64,000 nt of DNA from Rhabditophanes sp. KR3021. Lineage: Eukaryota > Nematoda > Chromadorea > Rhabditida > Alloionematidae. A program made the position numbers and the translations under genes. Below the pieces are notes generated by a model. That model saw nothing but the letters and a program-made list of their open reading frames with translations. It was not told the origin of the DNA and made no database searches. Position 1 is the stretch's first letter; every line of letters starts with the position of its first letter. Of the stretch, positions 11,666-23,588 are shown in pieces. The stretch spans positions 5,952,001 through 6,016,000 of the forward strand of contig CAUJLY010000001.1 in NCBI GenBank assembly GCA_963281155.1, written 5' to 3'.

Positions 11666-13418
11666 TCAAACGTTAACAGACGGGACTAGATGATAGATTG
11701 TAGGAAACATATCAATTAATTGGCCGTACACTGTTGAGGACAAACCATTTGGTAAGATAAAATTAATAGTATATGTTGTATTGTGACTTGTAATTCCTCC
11801 TGGGGTAGATGAGGACGATCCTGTGTTGCAGATTTCCATCAAGTAACCTTTTATGCACTTAAATACGAGTTCAGCTCTTTTTAAGCACCATGGAATTGTC
11901 ATATGTTCGAGAGTTTTCGTTACAAGTAACAATGGGACATACAAATTTGTAACGCCGTTTCTGGCTGCACTACGGATTGTGTTTCTTAAGCCATTTAAAA
12001 TAGGATGCTTAGAAGAGATATCTTCAGTTTCCAACTCTGATTCACCCACTAAATGGAATACAATTTGTGTTTGTGACAGATTCGAATGTCTAGTCACGTA
12101 CAAGTCGCCCGATCTATACATATTTATGTCATACAACTTAATTGGTGTTTGTTCATCAATTTCATGAACATATTTGTTTCTCTTTGGAACATTTCTAATA
12201 TGGTTTCCATATATTATCGCGTCACGAGCTTCCTCTAATTGCACCTCTAAACAATCAAAATGTAATTCCGTTGATTTTTCACATATCTTATAAAAATTAG
12301 TTTTGTTGTAGAGATGGTACATGGGATCTCTTTCAACTAACAAAACAACGCCATTTTGACCTCGTCTATACAATTGCGTCAAGGTATTTAGACGTTGTGA
12401 ATCGAAAATATGTTCATCCATATCCATCGGTGGTGTATGCGACAAACACAGATCACTCAAATCATCACACGATAAAATGCGCACATTATGCATGGATTTC
12501 AATTGCGCCCCCAGATAAATAGTGAATATTTCTAATGTCTTCGGAGCTTCATAGTTTTTTTGCAGGGAATTAAACTTTTGAATGTATTGAAGTGTGGTAC
12601 CTTTGCCGACTTGGATGTGATTGGGAATGGTGTCGGTTTCATATAATGTTTTAATCATCACTCTGAAGTCATTTTTTTGCCTAGCTTTCAATTCTTCGAT
12701 TTGATGTGTATAATTCGAAGTTACCACCCTTATCTTTTCATTCAAAGTTGATAAGGCATAAGAAGATATTTTACTTGCATCATCGGCAGTAGTACACTTT
12801 TTGATCTCATTTTCTCGTTCTTTCGTCAAACCACCAACTTCAACGTCTCTGTCTCGGATTAGTTGACTCATTTCTTGTGCCATCTTAACTTCCTTCTGGA
12901 TAATCATATGCAATTGCTGATGAGCGCAATTTTGCATTACAAATTGGAAGTATTGTGCGAACAAAGCTTTCTCATCCACTTTATTACTTGATCGTTGCTT
13001 TTTTTTGTACTTATCAAGCGATTTGGGTATATTAGCCCAATCAAAAGGCACATCCTTATCTTGTTTTTGAAAAGAAGTCTCTACCAACGCATCATCTTCC
13101 AAACAACTACGATAGTCCATTTTGGTTTGTATAAACATTTTGAGAGCATTAAAAATATCTAAAACAACAAAATTATTATACGATCAGACACAACTACTTA
13201 CCATCCTGATAACAATACGGAATGTTGTTGACTGTGCAATAATAAGTTGCCAATTCGCATGCAGTTTGATACTCATCTAAGGGTAATTGGATGTCGAATG
13301 TAATATCTTTGGTGAAAGAATCATATTGGCAAGTGTATTTGAATGGCTCAACGTAACCATTTCTATTATTTTCCATGGCAAATAACATTAATGAGGTGAC
13401 AATTAAAAATTTACACAA
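11666..13418 (-). CDS. ferry3: FERRY3 (C12orf4, DUF2362) homologue
   Basis: Homologue of human C12orf4/FERRY3, a subunit of the Rab5-effector FERRY complex that links mRNAs to early endosomes. Two exons, complement 13418-13202 and 13158-11666, give about 569 residues, near the human length of 552. Recognised blocks are TIYLGAQLKSMHNVRILSCD in the middle, and TIPWCLKRAELVFKCIKGY and LYVPLLLVTKTLE near the C-terminus. Residues ~100-210 form a charged coiled coil. The first ATG (13418) gives a hydrophobic start that does not look like the family; an in-frame ATG at 13376 may be the true start. The gene is divergent from WARS, with only 213 bp between the start codons. The assignment rests on recalled family sequence. 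Confidence 0.82.
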
Positions 13419-13631
13419 ATATTGTTTAATGGCTTGATAAATGTTTGATCGACAATTTTTATTAACTCATTAAATAAACACACTGGGTTGGGATAAAGAC
13501 GACCTGTATTTTGTCTTGATACGAAAACATTGCTTTTGAAATAGTTGGAAGCAATTTTGTTTTGAGTAATCCTAAAATCTATTACCTTAACAAGATTAAT
13601 TGATAATATTTTTAGGTGTTACTGATTTATC
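13419..13631. promoter_or_regulatory. Short divergent promoter between FERRY3 and WARS
   Basis: The two start codons face away from each other across 213 bp, so this stretch must hold both 5' leaders and promoters. I see no clear TATA box. An AG just before the WARS start (after TTTATC) could be a trans-splice acceptor, but this is a guess. Confidence 0.45.
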
Positions 13632-16203
13632 ATGTCACTAGAACAACAATTCCAGAACAAAGTTCAAACCGAATCAACGCCGGCTCAACAAGAGAATGGG
13701 GTAGATGAGGATGAAGTTACTCCGTGGGATATTAAGGCTGTAAGTGCTAAAGGAGTAGACTATGATAAACTTATTGGTATGTTTCAATACAAATTAATTA
13801 ATAATTAATGTAATTTATTTATTTTAGTCAAATTTGGTTGTCGCAAGATTGACAAAGCACTAGTTGAAAGATTCGAAAGACTAAGTGGCAAAAAAGCACA
13901 TGTATTCTTGAGACGAGGATTGTTTTTTGCCCATCGTGATTTATCCCTCATCCTCGATAGAGTTGAAGCCGGAAAACCATTTTTCCTCTATACTGGCAGA
14001 GGACCAAGTTCTGGTAAGACTTATTCCTCCTTCTATTTTAACTCATAATTTGTTTAGGTATGTTCAAAAGCATTTATTGTTCAAAAGAAAAAGTTTATGA
14101 AGAAATATGAAAAATTACAAAGAAATATAATTAGAAGATAATAATGGATGTAATTTTTGAAGAGCAATAGTTGAGATTCTTTAACAATACTGGGATGTTT
14201 CATAATCATGGCTTCATTTGATTGATTAGAAGCATCCACATTAGTTAAGACATCTTAAAAGTTTAAGATAACAGCATATTCCAATGCAAAGGCTTGATTA
14301 CTTGTTAATTTGTCAAGATACATAGCTACCAGTTGTCTCAATCCATAATATGTGTTTCTTTAGCATTAAGTGAATGAATCTTGAAGAGTGGAGTCTAGCC
14401 TGTGGCAATGTTTGTTAAACCTGATGATCCTCCTTAGACATATCCGAATCCTAAAAAGATATAAATATATGCAGTAGAATGGGTAAACTTACAGAAGCGT
14501 CCCAAAACTCCTTAACAATATAATCTTCAACTGATTCAGTGAAAACAATTGGTGGATGAGTGAGATCATAATTTAACTTTGTAGCTGCTGTTCCCATTTG
14601 TAAGCAAAATCGTCCCCAAATATGTTCGTTACTAAAAGATCCTTCATCACGGAATTGACATGCATGTAAATAGACCACATTCTTGTTTTAAATTTGACAG
14701 GGGATTTTACTAGTAAAGTTTACATTGGAACCAGCTTTATTGGCAAAACAATTATTAACATGATAACCATCAAAAATTGTCTGCTAAATTCATTCATTGC
14801 TATACCATGAGCTTGTATTCTTGTTGCAAAATGATCAAAGCATTCTTTCGCGAAAACATCTGAATGAATAGTTCCTTCAGCAGCAGCAAACAAATGTTTG
14901 ATTTCTTCTGTCTTTATTCTATACTCTTCATTCACTGACACTTCATCTTTTCCTTAGTTGGCACCCTGGAGAGTGCTTGTCTCAATGTATTCACCCTTGC
15001 TAAATTGACTTATTAAATTTGATTTGTTGATACTTACCATCTGCAATCACTTCTTCCCTTGTTGTAGGATCTCTTCTTAAAATGCAACTTCATCTTGTCT
15101 TTCCCTCGGCATCGCTTTCTTGATTTAACTTCCGTTTCGCACCCATAATTGTATCAACTAATCGAATTAAACAAGATGTTTACTTTAAATATCAAACAAA
15201 AATTACATTTAATACAAAGCACTCTTTCAATAATTATCTTTTCAATAACCTCTTTCAGGTTCCCTTCATTTGGGACATTTAATTCCATTTATGTTTACCA
15301 AATACATCCAAGAAGCGTTTAATGTCCCATTGATTGTTCAAATGACTGACGATGAAAAGTTTTTGTGGAAAAATCTTAAGGTCGAAGAGGCAACAAAGAT
15401 GTGTCACGAAAACATGAAAGACATCATCGCCTGTGGCTTTGATCCCGCTAAGACATTCATCTTTAGTAATGTCGAGTACATGAACTCTGCTCTCTACCAA
15501 AATGTTTTGAAAGTCTGGAAATCAGTAACAAATAATCAAGCTAAATCTATTTTTGGATTTGTTGGTGAAGATTGCATGGGAAAATCAGCTTTTCCAGGCA
15601 TCCAAGCAGCTCCTTGCTTCAGCTCAAGTTTCCCTCAAATTTTCAATGGGAAAGGTGACATTCCTTGTTTGATTCCGTGTGCAATCGACCAAGATCCTTA
15701 CTTTAGAATGACTCGTGATGTTGCTCCAAAGTTAAAGTTCCACAAGCCCGCTTTGATATTCTCAGAATTCTTACCAGCTCTTCAGGTTAGTCCTTTTAAT
15801 AGTTATTAATAATTCGTTTTAGGGTGCTCAAACTAAGATGAGTGCTAGTGATTTGAATTCGTGTATCTACATCAGTGATACTCCTAAGCAAATCAAAACC
15901 AAGATAAACAAGTATGCATTCAGCGGCGGTCAACAAACTGCCGAAGAACACCAAAGACTTGGAGGTAATTGCGATGTTGATATCTCCTTCCAATTCCTGA
16001 GATACTTTTTGGAAGATGATGAGGAGTTAGAGCAAATTCGTTCCGATTATACTTCCGGAAAATTGTTAAGTGGTCACTTGAAGGCTAGAGCTATTGAGGT
16101 CGTTACCGAAGTTGTCCTTGAAATCCAAAAGGTTAGAAAAGAAACCGACGATACAAGACTTCTCCAATTTACTACACCAAGAAAGCTAGACTTTACTTAT
16201 TAA
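13632..16203 (+). CDS. wars: Cytosolic tryptophanyl-tRNA synthetase
   Basis: Charges tRNA-Trp in the cytosol. Four exons, 13632-13776, 13828-14013, 15259-15785 and 15823-16203, join in frame to 412 residues. The eukaryotic class Ic features are all visible: [18 protein letters not shown] running into the HIGH-equivalent [33 protein letters not shown], the signature KMSAS and AFSGGQ. The extra N-terminal WHEP domain of vertebrate WARS1 is missing, as in many invertebrates. The 1,245-nt second intron (14014-15258) is the largest in the gene and contains a decayed gene on the minus strand. Confidence 0.98.
14100..15150 (-). pseudogene. Decayed, unidentified gene nested in the WARS intron
   Basis: On the minus strand of the large WARS intron, several stretches read like protein but sit in different frames. 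They are about 15148-15040 ([12 protein letters not shown]), 14941-14720 ([15 protein letters not shown]), 14690-14493 ([15 protein letters not shown]) and 14400-14150 ([13 protein letters not shown], then [12 protein letters not shown]). They are separated by single-base frame changes and TAA/TAG stops, for example just before VYLHAC and within the last block. GTAAGT-like sites also occur. Amino-acid use is protein-like across about 900 nt, so chance is unlikely. I do not recognise the family; a decayed host gene copy or an old captured viral gene are both possible. No intact product is expected. Confidence 0.55.
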
Positions 16204-16214
16204 ATGAGCTTCTA

Positions 16215-16425
16215 TCCTGCCCTACAAAATAATAATATAATGTTTCTATTTGGCTGTTAATTGTTAAGCATATGAATAAAATGACTGTTTAAAATAATAT
16301 AATGAATGTATTGGTTATTAATGATTGAATAAAATAATACAATGTTCCTAGTAGGTGTTAATTATGGAATAAAATTGTACAATGTTTGTACTAGATTGTT
16401 GATGATTGAATAAAATGATCTTTTT
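16215..16425. repeat. Imperfect tandem repeat with AATAAA words, 3-4 copies
   Basis: Just after the WARS stop codon, units of about 50-60 bp repeat: GAATAAAATNATACAATGTT followed by a variable TTAATGATT-type segment. Each copy carries AATAAA, so there are several possible polyadenylation signals for WARS. The repeats fill the whole gap to the convergent zinc-finger gene. Confidence 0.7.
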
Positions 16426-16466
16426 ATAATTTACAAACTTTACACACATAATACAAAATAGACATA

Positions 16467-17419
16467 TTATTTTTTATCGAGATTCTCTTTTTGTTCAATA
16501 GCTGGTTGATCCTTAGCAGTTGCGAAGGAGCATAATCTTTCATGACGCAAAAGTCCAGAGTAATTGTAAAGATAACGTTGGCAATGTTTGCAATTAAACT
16601 TCTTCTTATCCGAGTGGTAGTAAGACCAGTGACATTCCAAGTCATAATTTGAGGAAAATCTTTCAAAGCAAAGGACACATGAATGGGGCTTGGTGTGTAT
16701 TTTAGAGTGACCTAAAATAATGAATAAAATCAAAAACAATGACTCCTTAACTTACGACTTAAAGCACTTTGGCCAGACAAAAATTTGTTACAAATAGTAC
16801 ATTGGAAGGTTTTGCCACCATGTTTAGCGAGATGTTCTTTATAGTTGTAGTAAGTTTCATAGCTTCTTTCACAAATTTGGCATTGATATTGTTTTTTGTT
16901 AGCGGGCGATTGTGCTAGACAAGCTTTATCTTTTTTAGAAGGGTGTTTCTTGGCGGCATGAGTTTTCAAGAGAACGTCTGATAGAAAAGTCTTAACGCAG
17001 ATTTCACATTCATGGGTACGATCGTGAACCAATACTTTGTGATGCCTAGCTTCTTTTTTATTTCTTAAAACTTTGTCACATTGCCCGCAATTAGTTGATT
17101 TATCACTAGAAAGAATAGTTGTTTCAGTTGATGAAGTGGAGATATTTGGCGCGTAAATGTTTTTGCTGATAAAAGGTGAGGGTGTTGAAATATTTGAGTA
17201 GGCTGAAGAAATAGGGCTTGGCGTGTAAGCAGCGACCATTAAAGCAGTAGCATATTCTAAATTGTGATTAAAAAAATCGAAAAGGAGGGAAAACTTACGA
17301 TTGTAGTTCTGCCAAAAGGCGAGATTCTGTAGGAAGGTTTGTTGGAAATGAAGCCTATGGGGATCATTATGATAAACGGCGCCGTTATTGATAATATCGG
17401 TAAACATAATTCTGTCCAT
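16467..17419 (-). CDS. C2H2 zinc-finger protein, six fingers
   Basis: Likely nuclear DNA-binding protein. Three exons, complement 17419-17299, 17256-16756 and 16711-16467, give 288 residues. The introns are 42 and 44 nt, and exon 3 completes finger four across the junction. After a ~90-residue Ser/Thr/Pro-rich region come six C2H2 units in a row: CGQCDKVL, CEICVKTF, CQICERSY, CTICNKFL, CVLCFERF and CKHCQRYL, each followed by a His pair (the last ends H-x4-C). The linkers are not the TGEKP type, so binding by the whole array is uncertain. No orthologue recognised. The 42-nt first intron has no stop in frame, so its retention would add 14 residues. Confidence 0.85.
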
Positions 17420-18614
17420 ACTTAATTATAATAAAAGAAGGTTTAGAAATTAGCGGGTAATTTATTGTTTGCGTGTGAGACTGATTTGACGTCTGAGATC
17501 CTAGTGGGAATAGCGCATGAAATCACAACAAGACCCAAAAGCTTTGGATTGTAATCAAATAAATTATTTGCATGCAAGAAAGGTTATTACCTCAACTTTA
17601 AAAAGAGTGACAATTTTTTAAGGTGGGTAAAAAAAGAATGAATATGTAAAATGAAGGCGAGTAACATTGTAATCAAAATGTGATGATCTGGTGAGATTAT
17701 TTATCCAAACTTAATTTACTCCCATTAAAGTTGTTTCTTTAATTGACAGTTGATTGATAATGGTGAAATATTGTGTGTTCTTTATTTTTTTAACATGTTA
17801 CTTAATGGCATGCATAAAGGTTATACAAATTAATAAAAAGTATATGGTACATATTTTTGAAATAAATATGTTGTAAAAGAGTACACACAAAGGAGACAAA
17901 GAAAGGGTAGCGTTTTGTGCAAGTAATAATTAAGAATTAAAGACAAAATGGGATGTTAACGGTTTTCGGAAGTTGTTAATTTAATAAGAAGGTAAATATG
18001 CGACAATCATTTAAAATATTTGAGTATAGCGTCATGTCTTTGCTAAAAATTAGTCTCAATAATACATCTTGCAAATAAGTTAAAAAGGAGTTACTGTAAC
18101 TACATTCAAAATTTAAGCGATCACATTATTCAAAGAAGCTAAAACACTCAATTTGGAAAATATGTTGAGATAAAATCTACCTAAAAAATAACATTATTTA
18201 TGTAGGAATTGTCAAGCCGTTCAATCTGTTGGCGTAACCTTGAAAGGAAATCCAAAAATGTGTTGAATTCTCCTTCCTTCCGGACTTTTGTTATAGGCAG
18301 GTATTCGTTTTTACCACACTAACTGAACGTACACTGATCAAAGGTGGAGATAATATTTTTTATTGGTGAAAATTATCTGATTATTGCCATCTCTTGACGA
18401 TGGGAAATGGTAAAATAGTAAAGTGTTATTTTCATGAAACATAAAAGGAATGAAGTTGATTTTGATTTAGTGTTAGATAAAAGTAACGAAGTTCGTCTTA
18501 AGGGCGTTTAAATATGTATTATTTTTGGCGTCAAAAATAACTGAACTATTAATAATTTAATTTTGATCAAATAAGGATATTTACGGGTAATAACATTTGA
18601 TGGGTAAAGTAAAG
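17420..18614. other. Intergenic region upstream of the zinc-finger gene
   Basis: About 1.2 kb of AT-rich DNA between two minus-strand genes. It should contain the promoter of the six-finger gene and the 3' end of the TWK gene. I see no supported exon. Confidence 0.45.
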
Positions 18615-20283
18615 TTAGTCATCCACGTTGTAAATATACATCTTCTTATATGTATTTCCTCTTTTTTTATTAGCACCCGTAGTTGTGTTAGTTGCAACTT
18701 CATCCGTATCTTCGTCATCTAAGGTTTCGGCCTGTAATATAGAAAGATCCGTTAATCTTTTAATGGAATCAGTCTGGATCCCAGCAGTAACTTTATTGTC
18801 TATTGTTTGAACAGACTTATTTTTTAATTTGGCCTTATCATTAATTTTCTGACTTAATTCTTTCTTCATATGTTCCCCCATCATCATCTTGAACAGCATC
18901 TTTTCTCTTAAAGGCATATTTTCGGTAAAATGTACCAATGGCTTCTCCGCTTTTGTCAGTATTTGACCTTCTTCCAATATCATTATGTCACTCACCCCTG
19001 CCTCACAGCTAATACTTGCTTTGCCAACTTTGTCAGCTAAAATGTGTGAAGAATGATTAATTAATAAAATACAATTGATGAACTAATATTAAACTAAAGT
19101 AAAACTAACATGTCATTTTTTTCTTAAAATCCATGTCGATGGCCTTAACTATTTGTCTAAAAATCAGTTCTAGCTGTAATTGAATTATGCTGAAAGACAA
19201 TGACACGACTGATAAGCCCAGAATGATCAAAAAAAAGTTAATGCATGCTACTTTATGATTCGGCACGTAATCTCCTAGACCTAGAAAATAATAAAATATT
19301 ATCAGCGAGATATAAGAGCATATTCTTTAATCAGAAATTATTAACGAAATATGAGAGGATATTGTTTGAATACTCACCGATTGTTGTTAAGGAGATGAAG
19401 AAGAAGTAAGAAGATTCAAAAATCGACCAATTTTCGAAGAATGTAAAAATAAAAGCAGACAAAAAAATCCACGCTATTAAAATAAATACAGCCAAAAATA
19501 TAGGTAGTTCTTCATCATCTTCAATTTTTGAACTGTTTCCACTTGGTAATGAGATTCTATCTAACATTTTATCCAAAGAACTTTTTTTCCTTTTTGATTC
19601 TTCGCCATTTTCATAGTCGACATCTGTTAACAATCTAGCATCAATTGCATCTTTTGAAAGTAGTTTTTTGACTTTGACGATCATCTTAAATAAATAATTT
19701 TTCCATAGGTATTTTACACAATAGAACAAACCATTGCCAAGTGAATTGATTATGGTGATGACCAGCGGAATTCCAAATAGTGCGTAAATTACTGTAAACA
19801 ATTGCCCCTTCGAAGTTTTACAACTCATATCACCATAACCTTTAAATAATTTAAATCAGAGCAAAGATTATTAGAAAGCGTACCTATTGTAGTGAAGATA
19901 GTAATCGAGAAATAAATCGCACCAGCGATATTCCATTGTAATTGTTCTTCAAAATGCTGGTCAGTAAATTGTGAATAAGACACAATTCCTAAACTTTTTT
20001 CATAAGCATCCAATGTTTTGATGAAATCCTTTGACAAAACAATGCTCACATTCAGATGATCATGGAAATAGTATAGGAGGTCATGCCCTAATTTGTCTCT
20101 AGCATGAAGACGAGTTTTTTCATACAACTGTGTTTGCTTTTTAACTTGAGCTAATTCATTGTCTCTTTCAAGGTATTGAAACATCAGACCACCAAATAGG
20201 GAATAAGCTATTAATAGTAAAAGATATATCCCATAACTCCAGTTCACATCTTTGTATTTCTTGTTAAATAGTTTCCAAATCAT
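18615..20283 (-). CDS. twk: TWK-type two-pore-domain potassium channel
   Basis: Background K+ channel of the plasma membrane. Four exons, complement 20283-19884, 19839-19378, 19280-19110 and 19036-18615, give 484 residues. There are four membrane spans and two pore loops, each with its selectivity filter split by an intron after the first Gly codon: TTIG/YGD in pore one and TTIG/LGD in pore two. An extracellular cap helix with a Leu/Lys/Glu-rich stretch lies between TM1 and pore one. The C-terminal ~140 residues are a polar, charged cytosolic tail. Conserved intron positions in both filters suggest the paired-domain origin. The TWK family is greatly expanded in nematodes, so I give no orthologue. 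Confidence 0.95.
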
Positions 20284-21655
20284 TGCTGATTAAAATTAGA
20301 TGTGTAATATTATTAGTGTTTGACACATCAAATAAATAGTCTTTAAAATTTTTATATTTAATGTAAATTGAAAGCATTTATTGGCATAAATGATCTAAAA
20401 GTGATGATTGTGTTTATTGTTGTGCAGGTTTTACATCAAATCGCCCACAAACTAACAAAAAAGATCTATCAAAAATAGCGTTGTTTAACAAAAGGACAGT
20501 CAATGAATAGGTGTAAATATCATATCAATTAACTGATAAAAATATCTTTTTGTTTGAAAACACGACAGCTACTGGTATAAAACATATGCTTAATTGTAAC
20601 ATAACTTATAATTAAATAAAGACAGGGCAACAGTGGCACTTTGTGGATTTAGAGTGGAAGATAGCTGCTAGTACTATAAAAAAGGGTCACATTAATAATG
20701 GAAATGAAAAAGTTAGCAAAACAAGAGAAAAACAGATTATTAAAATCACTCAGCAAATAGGTATCATATTTGATGTGGTCTGTTATCCAGCCCGGATACT
20801 TATTTATTATATGATTATTTTTTAATAAACACGAATCTGTAACTTTTATTGAATGTAATAAAAATATTTAGTTATCCACTATTTAAAAAGAGTCAAAATA
20901 AATTAGCATTGCATTTTTTATTGATAGGTAAAATGCAATTTAGTTTACTTATAAAAGTCGGCAAAGTTAATAAAAACAGTATATTTATTATTTCACATTA
21001 GGGACAAATGAATATTTATAAAGACAATTGTTCAGCGCTTTAGAATTTGAGTTATTAGAAACTTCTAAAATGTGTTTTAATTTTAAGTATTCGAGGTAGT
21101 AATCAAATAATTGCAGACATGTTAAAAAATGTTTTAGCTGTTTAAACTTTGATTGATAAAAAGATCAAAATCATTTTAATGAGTGAAGGCTTATTTTTTC
21201 TTCGCACTTATTCGTATCACTTATGACATGCTCCTCCTAGACTATACGATGATATGAATGATAATTATTTTTTAAACTAATTTTGTTTTCAAAGATATTA
21301 ATCAACATGAAATTTTAAATTATCTTTTTGTCTACTTAATATTTAGTTTAAATAATAACTAGTAGACATGATGTGTTTAAAAAATAAAGTTAATACACAT
21401 TGATATTTTATGAATCAAGTATGTATATCCCTATATTAAAAATACGTAATCTGAATATTCTGTCCTTTTAGCTTCTATAAAAATCTTAGATATCCCATTT
21501 GGTTATTGGATAATTATTATTTAACTTTGCTAATTCATTTCAGTGTAAGTTACTTTTAAATTATACATCACCAAATCGGAAACAATAAATAGAATAAAAA
21601 CAAAATAATATGATATGCATGAATTTTATTAATAACGAAATATTAAATCTATTGC
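20284..21655. other. Intergenic region between TWK and the secreted repeat gene
   Basis: About 1.4 kb, very AT-rich, with a 60-codon open frame on the plus strand that shows no protein-like composition. I see no supported gene. Confidence 0.5.
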
Positions 21656-23185
21656 TTAACATCCACAGAGTTGTTCGATTGATCCCCAGATTCCAATCTT
21701 GATGGAATAAACCTTGGTTTTTCTGGTTGCATAGTAGACAACGTAAGCGTTAATACGGGAAATGATTTCAGTGATTTTAAGTGCAGCTGTTGGGAAGGCA
21801 GTGTTGTCATTAATAACTTCAACAGTGAATTTAACGCAGAAGTTCTTCCAGACGTTCTTTTCGGAGATAGTCCATCCCGTCATTTGAGTGGTAGAACTAG
21901 TGTAGATAACTGAGAATCCACTAGCATCCACAGTCAATACATTTGAAGCGGCATGAGAACATCCTCCGCTGTAAGGTTCATAAGTGGTAGTGGGAACTAC
22001 TGTTGTGATAACTTCAGTGGTAGTAACGGCTTCAGTTGTTGTGATGGCTTCAGTTGTGGTAATAGACTCGGTGGTAGAAGGAGCAACGGTTGATGGAACA
22101 ATGAGATACTCCTCTGGCCAGCAATTTTGGGACTCACAGAATAAGAACATGTTGATGAAATCTTCGAAACAGCCGAATTCAGCAGAGATTTGGAAGTTAA
22201 GGAGGATTTGTTTCAAGAAACCATAAGTCTTGCAGAAGATGTGGTATTCTTTCATAATCAGTTTCATCTTTTGTTGGATGGAAAGTCCTTCCATTTGAAT
22301 AACGAAGGTCATTCTGTCGAGGAAAGCTTTGAGTGCTTGTCTCCCACTGGTTGAGATCACAATAGTAGTGTCTTTCACACAAGCCAACAGAGAATTGTAC
22401 AAGAATGAAAGTGGGGATCCATTCAACAAGACAGTGACTTGGGTGGCACGGTAATATTGGCAAGAGATTTCGAAGAAAGCTTCGAATGAATAGAACCCTT
22501 CGATTTCAATTTCCATGAGGATGCTCTTGCATTCTGGGTAGTCGACGGTGAATTTTTGAATAAGAACGTAGATGTCGGTCATTCTGATGTTAATATCAAT
22601 TTCAGTGTTGCTGAGTAATTGGAGGAGGTATTCAATGAATAGATCAAAGGCAACTTTATTTGGGAACAAATGTCTGTATTTTTGAAGACTAATGATGATA
22701 CTAAAGTTTCCAGATTCATTAACTTCAAGAACTGAATCGCATTTGTCGTCAGCAATTTGGACTCCGACTTGGAAAAGATCGGCGAAACATCCCCATGATC
22801 CAATCTGGAAGTACTTGAATTTAACTTGGAAGTGGCTGTATTTGAGGAAGAATTTCTTGATCTTGAATGAAGCAATTGTTACAATATCAAAAGAAGTATA
22901 GTTATTTGAAGCAAACAAAGTGAAGTTCAACTCAAAAATAAATTGCTTGAAGATAAGAATATCATTGGCATCAGTAAGTTGATTGGTACAGTTATAAAGA
23001 GATTCGATTAACAAGCATTCTCCGGATGGTCCAGTTTCTTCAACAATATCATCGGAACAATCTTTTTGCTTCTTGTTTCTTTTACCTTCACTTGATCCAG
23101 ATCCTGAACCAGATCCTGAGCCAGAACCACAATAGACACTTGAGCAGGCAATAGCCAAAAGACAGACAATAGCAAGCTTTTGCAT
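21656..23185 (-). CDS. Secreted repeat protein of unknown function
   Basis: A single exon encodes 509 residues from ATG 23183-23185; a TATATAAA box 50 bp upstream supports this start. The signal peptide (MQKLAIVCLLAIACSSVYC) is followed by a (GS)n linker and a basic stretch. Then come two related globular modules of about 170 residues, each with a W/F-G-C-F-x-D-L/F motif (WGCFADLF near 160; FGCFEDFI near 355). A Thr-rich mucin-like linker with TTTEAI/V repeats follows (about residues 380-410). The last ~115 residues form a further domain ending WGSIEQLCGC, which echoes the module motif. Codon choice is richer in G and C than in the neighbours, suggesting high expression. I recognise no family. 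A cuticle, gland or surface-coat protein is plausible, not shown. Confidence 0.85.
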   Translation of the reverse strand: MQKLAIVCLLAIACSSVYCGSGSGSGSGSGSSEGKRNKKQKDCSDDIVEETGPSGECLLIESLYNCTNQLTDANDILIFKQFIFELNFTLFASNNYTSFDIVTIASFKIKKFFLKYSHFQVKFKYFQIGSWGCFADLFQVGVQIADDKCDSVLEVNESGNFSIIISLQKYRHLFPNKVAFDLFIEYLLQLLSNTEIDINIRMTDIYVLIQKFTVDYPECKSILMEIEIEGFYSFEAFFEISCQYYRATQVTVLLNGSPLSFLYNSLLACVKDTTIVISTSGRQALKAFLDRMTFVIQMEGLSIQQKMKLIMKEYHIFCKTYGFLKQILLNFQISAEFGCFEDFINMFLFCESQNCWPEEYLIVPSTVAPSTTESITTTEAITTTEAVTTTEVITTVVPTTTYEPYSGGCSHAASNVLTVDASGFSVIYTSSTTQMTGWTISEKNVWKNFCVKFTVEVINDNTAFPTAALKITEIISRINAYVVYYATRKTKVYSIKIGIWGSIEQLCGC

Positions 23186-23588
23186 GGTTGAAACAAGCAC
23201 TTTTGTTTGTTGTGAAGATACACAATTTTTCTTGTTTATATACCCAATAAAAATGTTTGTTTCAAAGATTATCAACTATTTAATCTGCCGTAAAATAAAT
23301 TTAATGAAGCTTAAAAGATTTTTCAAATGCCACGTCCAATAATATATTCAAATAAATCAAAAATTAAGTTCTAAAACCCTGTAAACTTGCTTGTGACATC
23401 AACATGTTAAGCTTATAATTGCGTTCGGAGAAAATTAAAACATATTTTTTTAATAATTCCTCAATTTTATCACTGAATATTTATTGTTTTTGAATTTAAA
23501 CAAAACGTTAATACATGATAGTTTGTGTATGAGCCGATCAAATGAAAGTTTTTGTACAGTTTTTGTCTTGAATATTTTATTTATTGTT
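23186..23588. promoter_or_regulatory. Promoter region of the secreted repeat gene, with TATA box
   Basis: On the minus strand TATATAAA (23235-23242) lies about 50 bp upstream of the secreted-protein start. The remaining bases are AT-rich and also contain the 3' end of the small gene beyond. Confidence 0.5.

Noticed and set aside
14100..15150. Reading the WARS-intron gene with reassigned stop codons
   Set aside because: TAA and TAG could be read as Gln in another genetic code, but the flanking genes use the standard code and frame shifts remain, so decay is the simpler explanation.
20643..20825. 60-codon plus-strand open frame upstream of the TWK gene
   Set aside because: It shows no domain, no splice signals and AT-driven composition, and its start has no context; it looks like chance.
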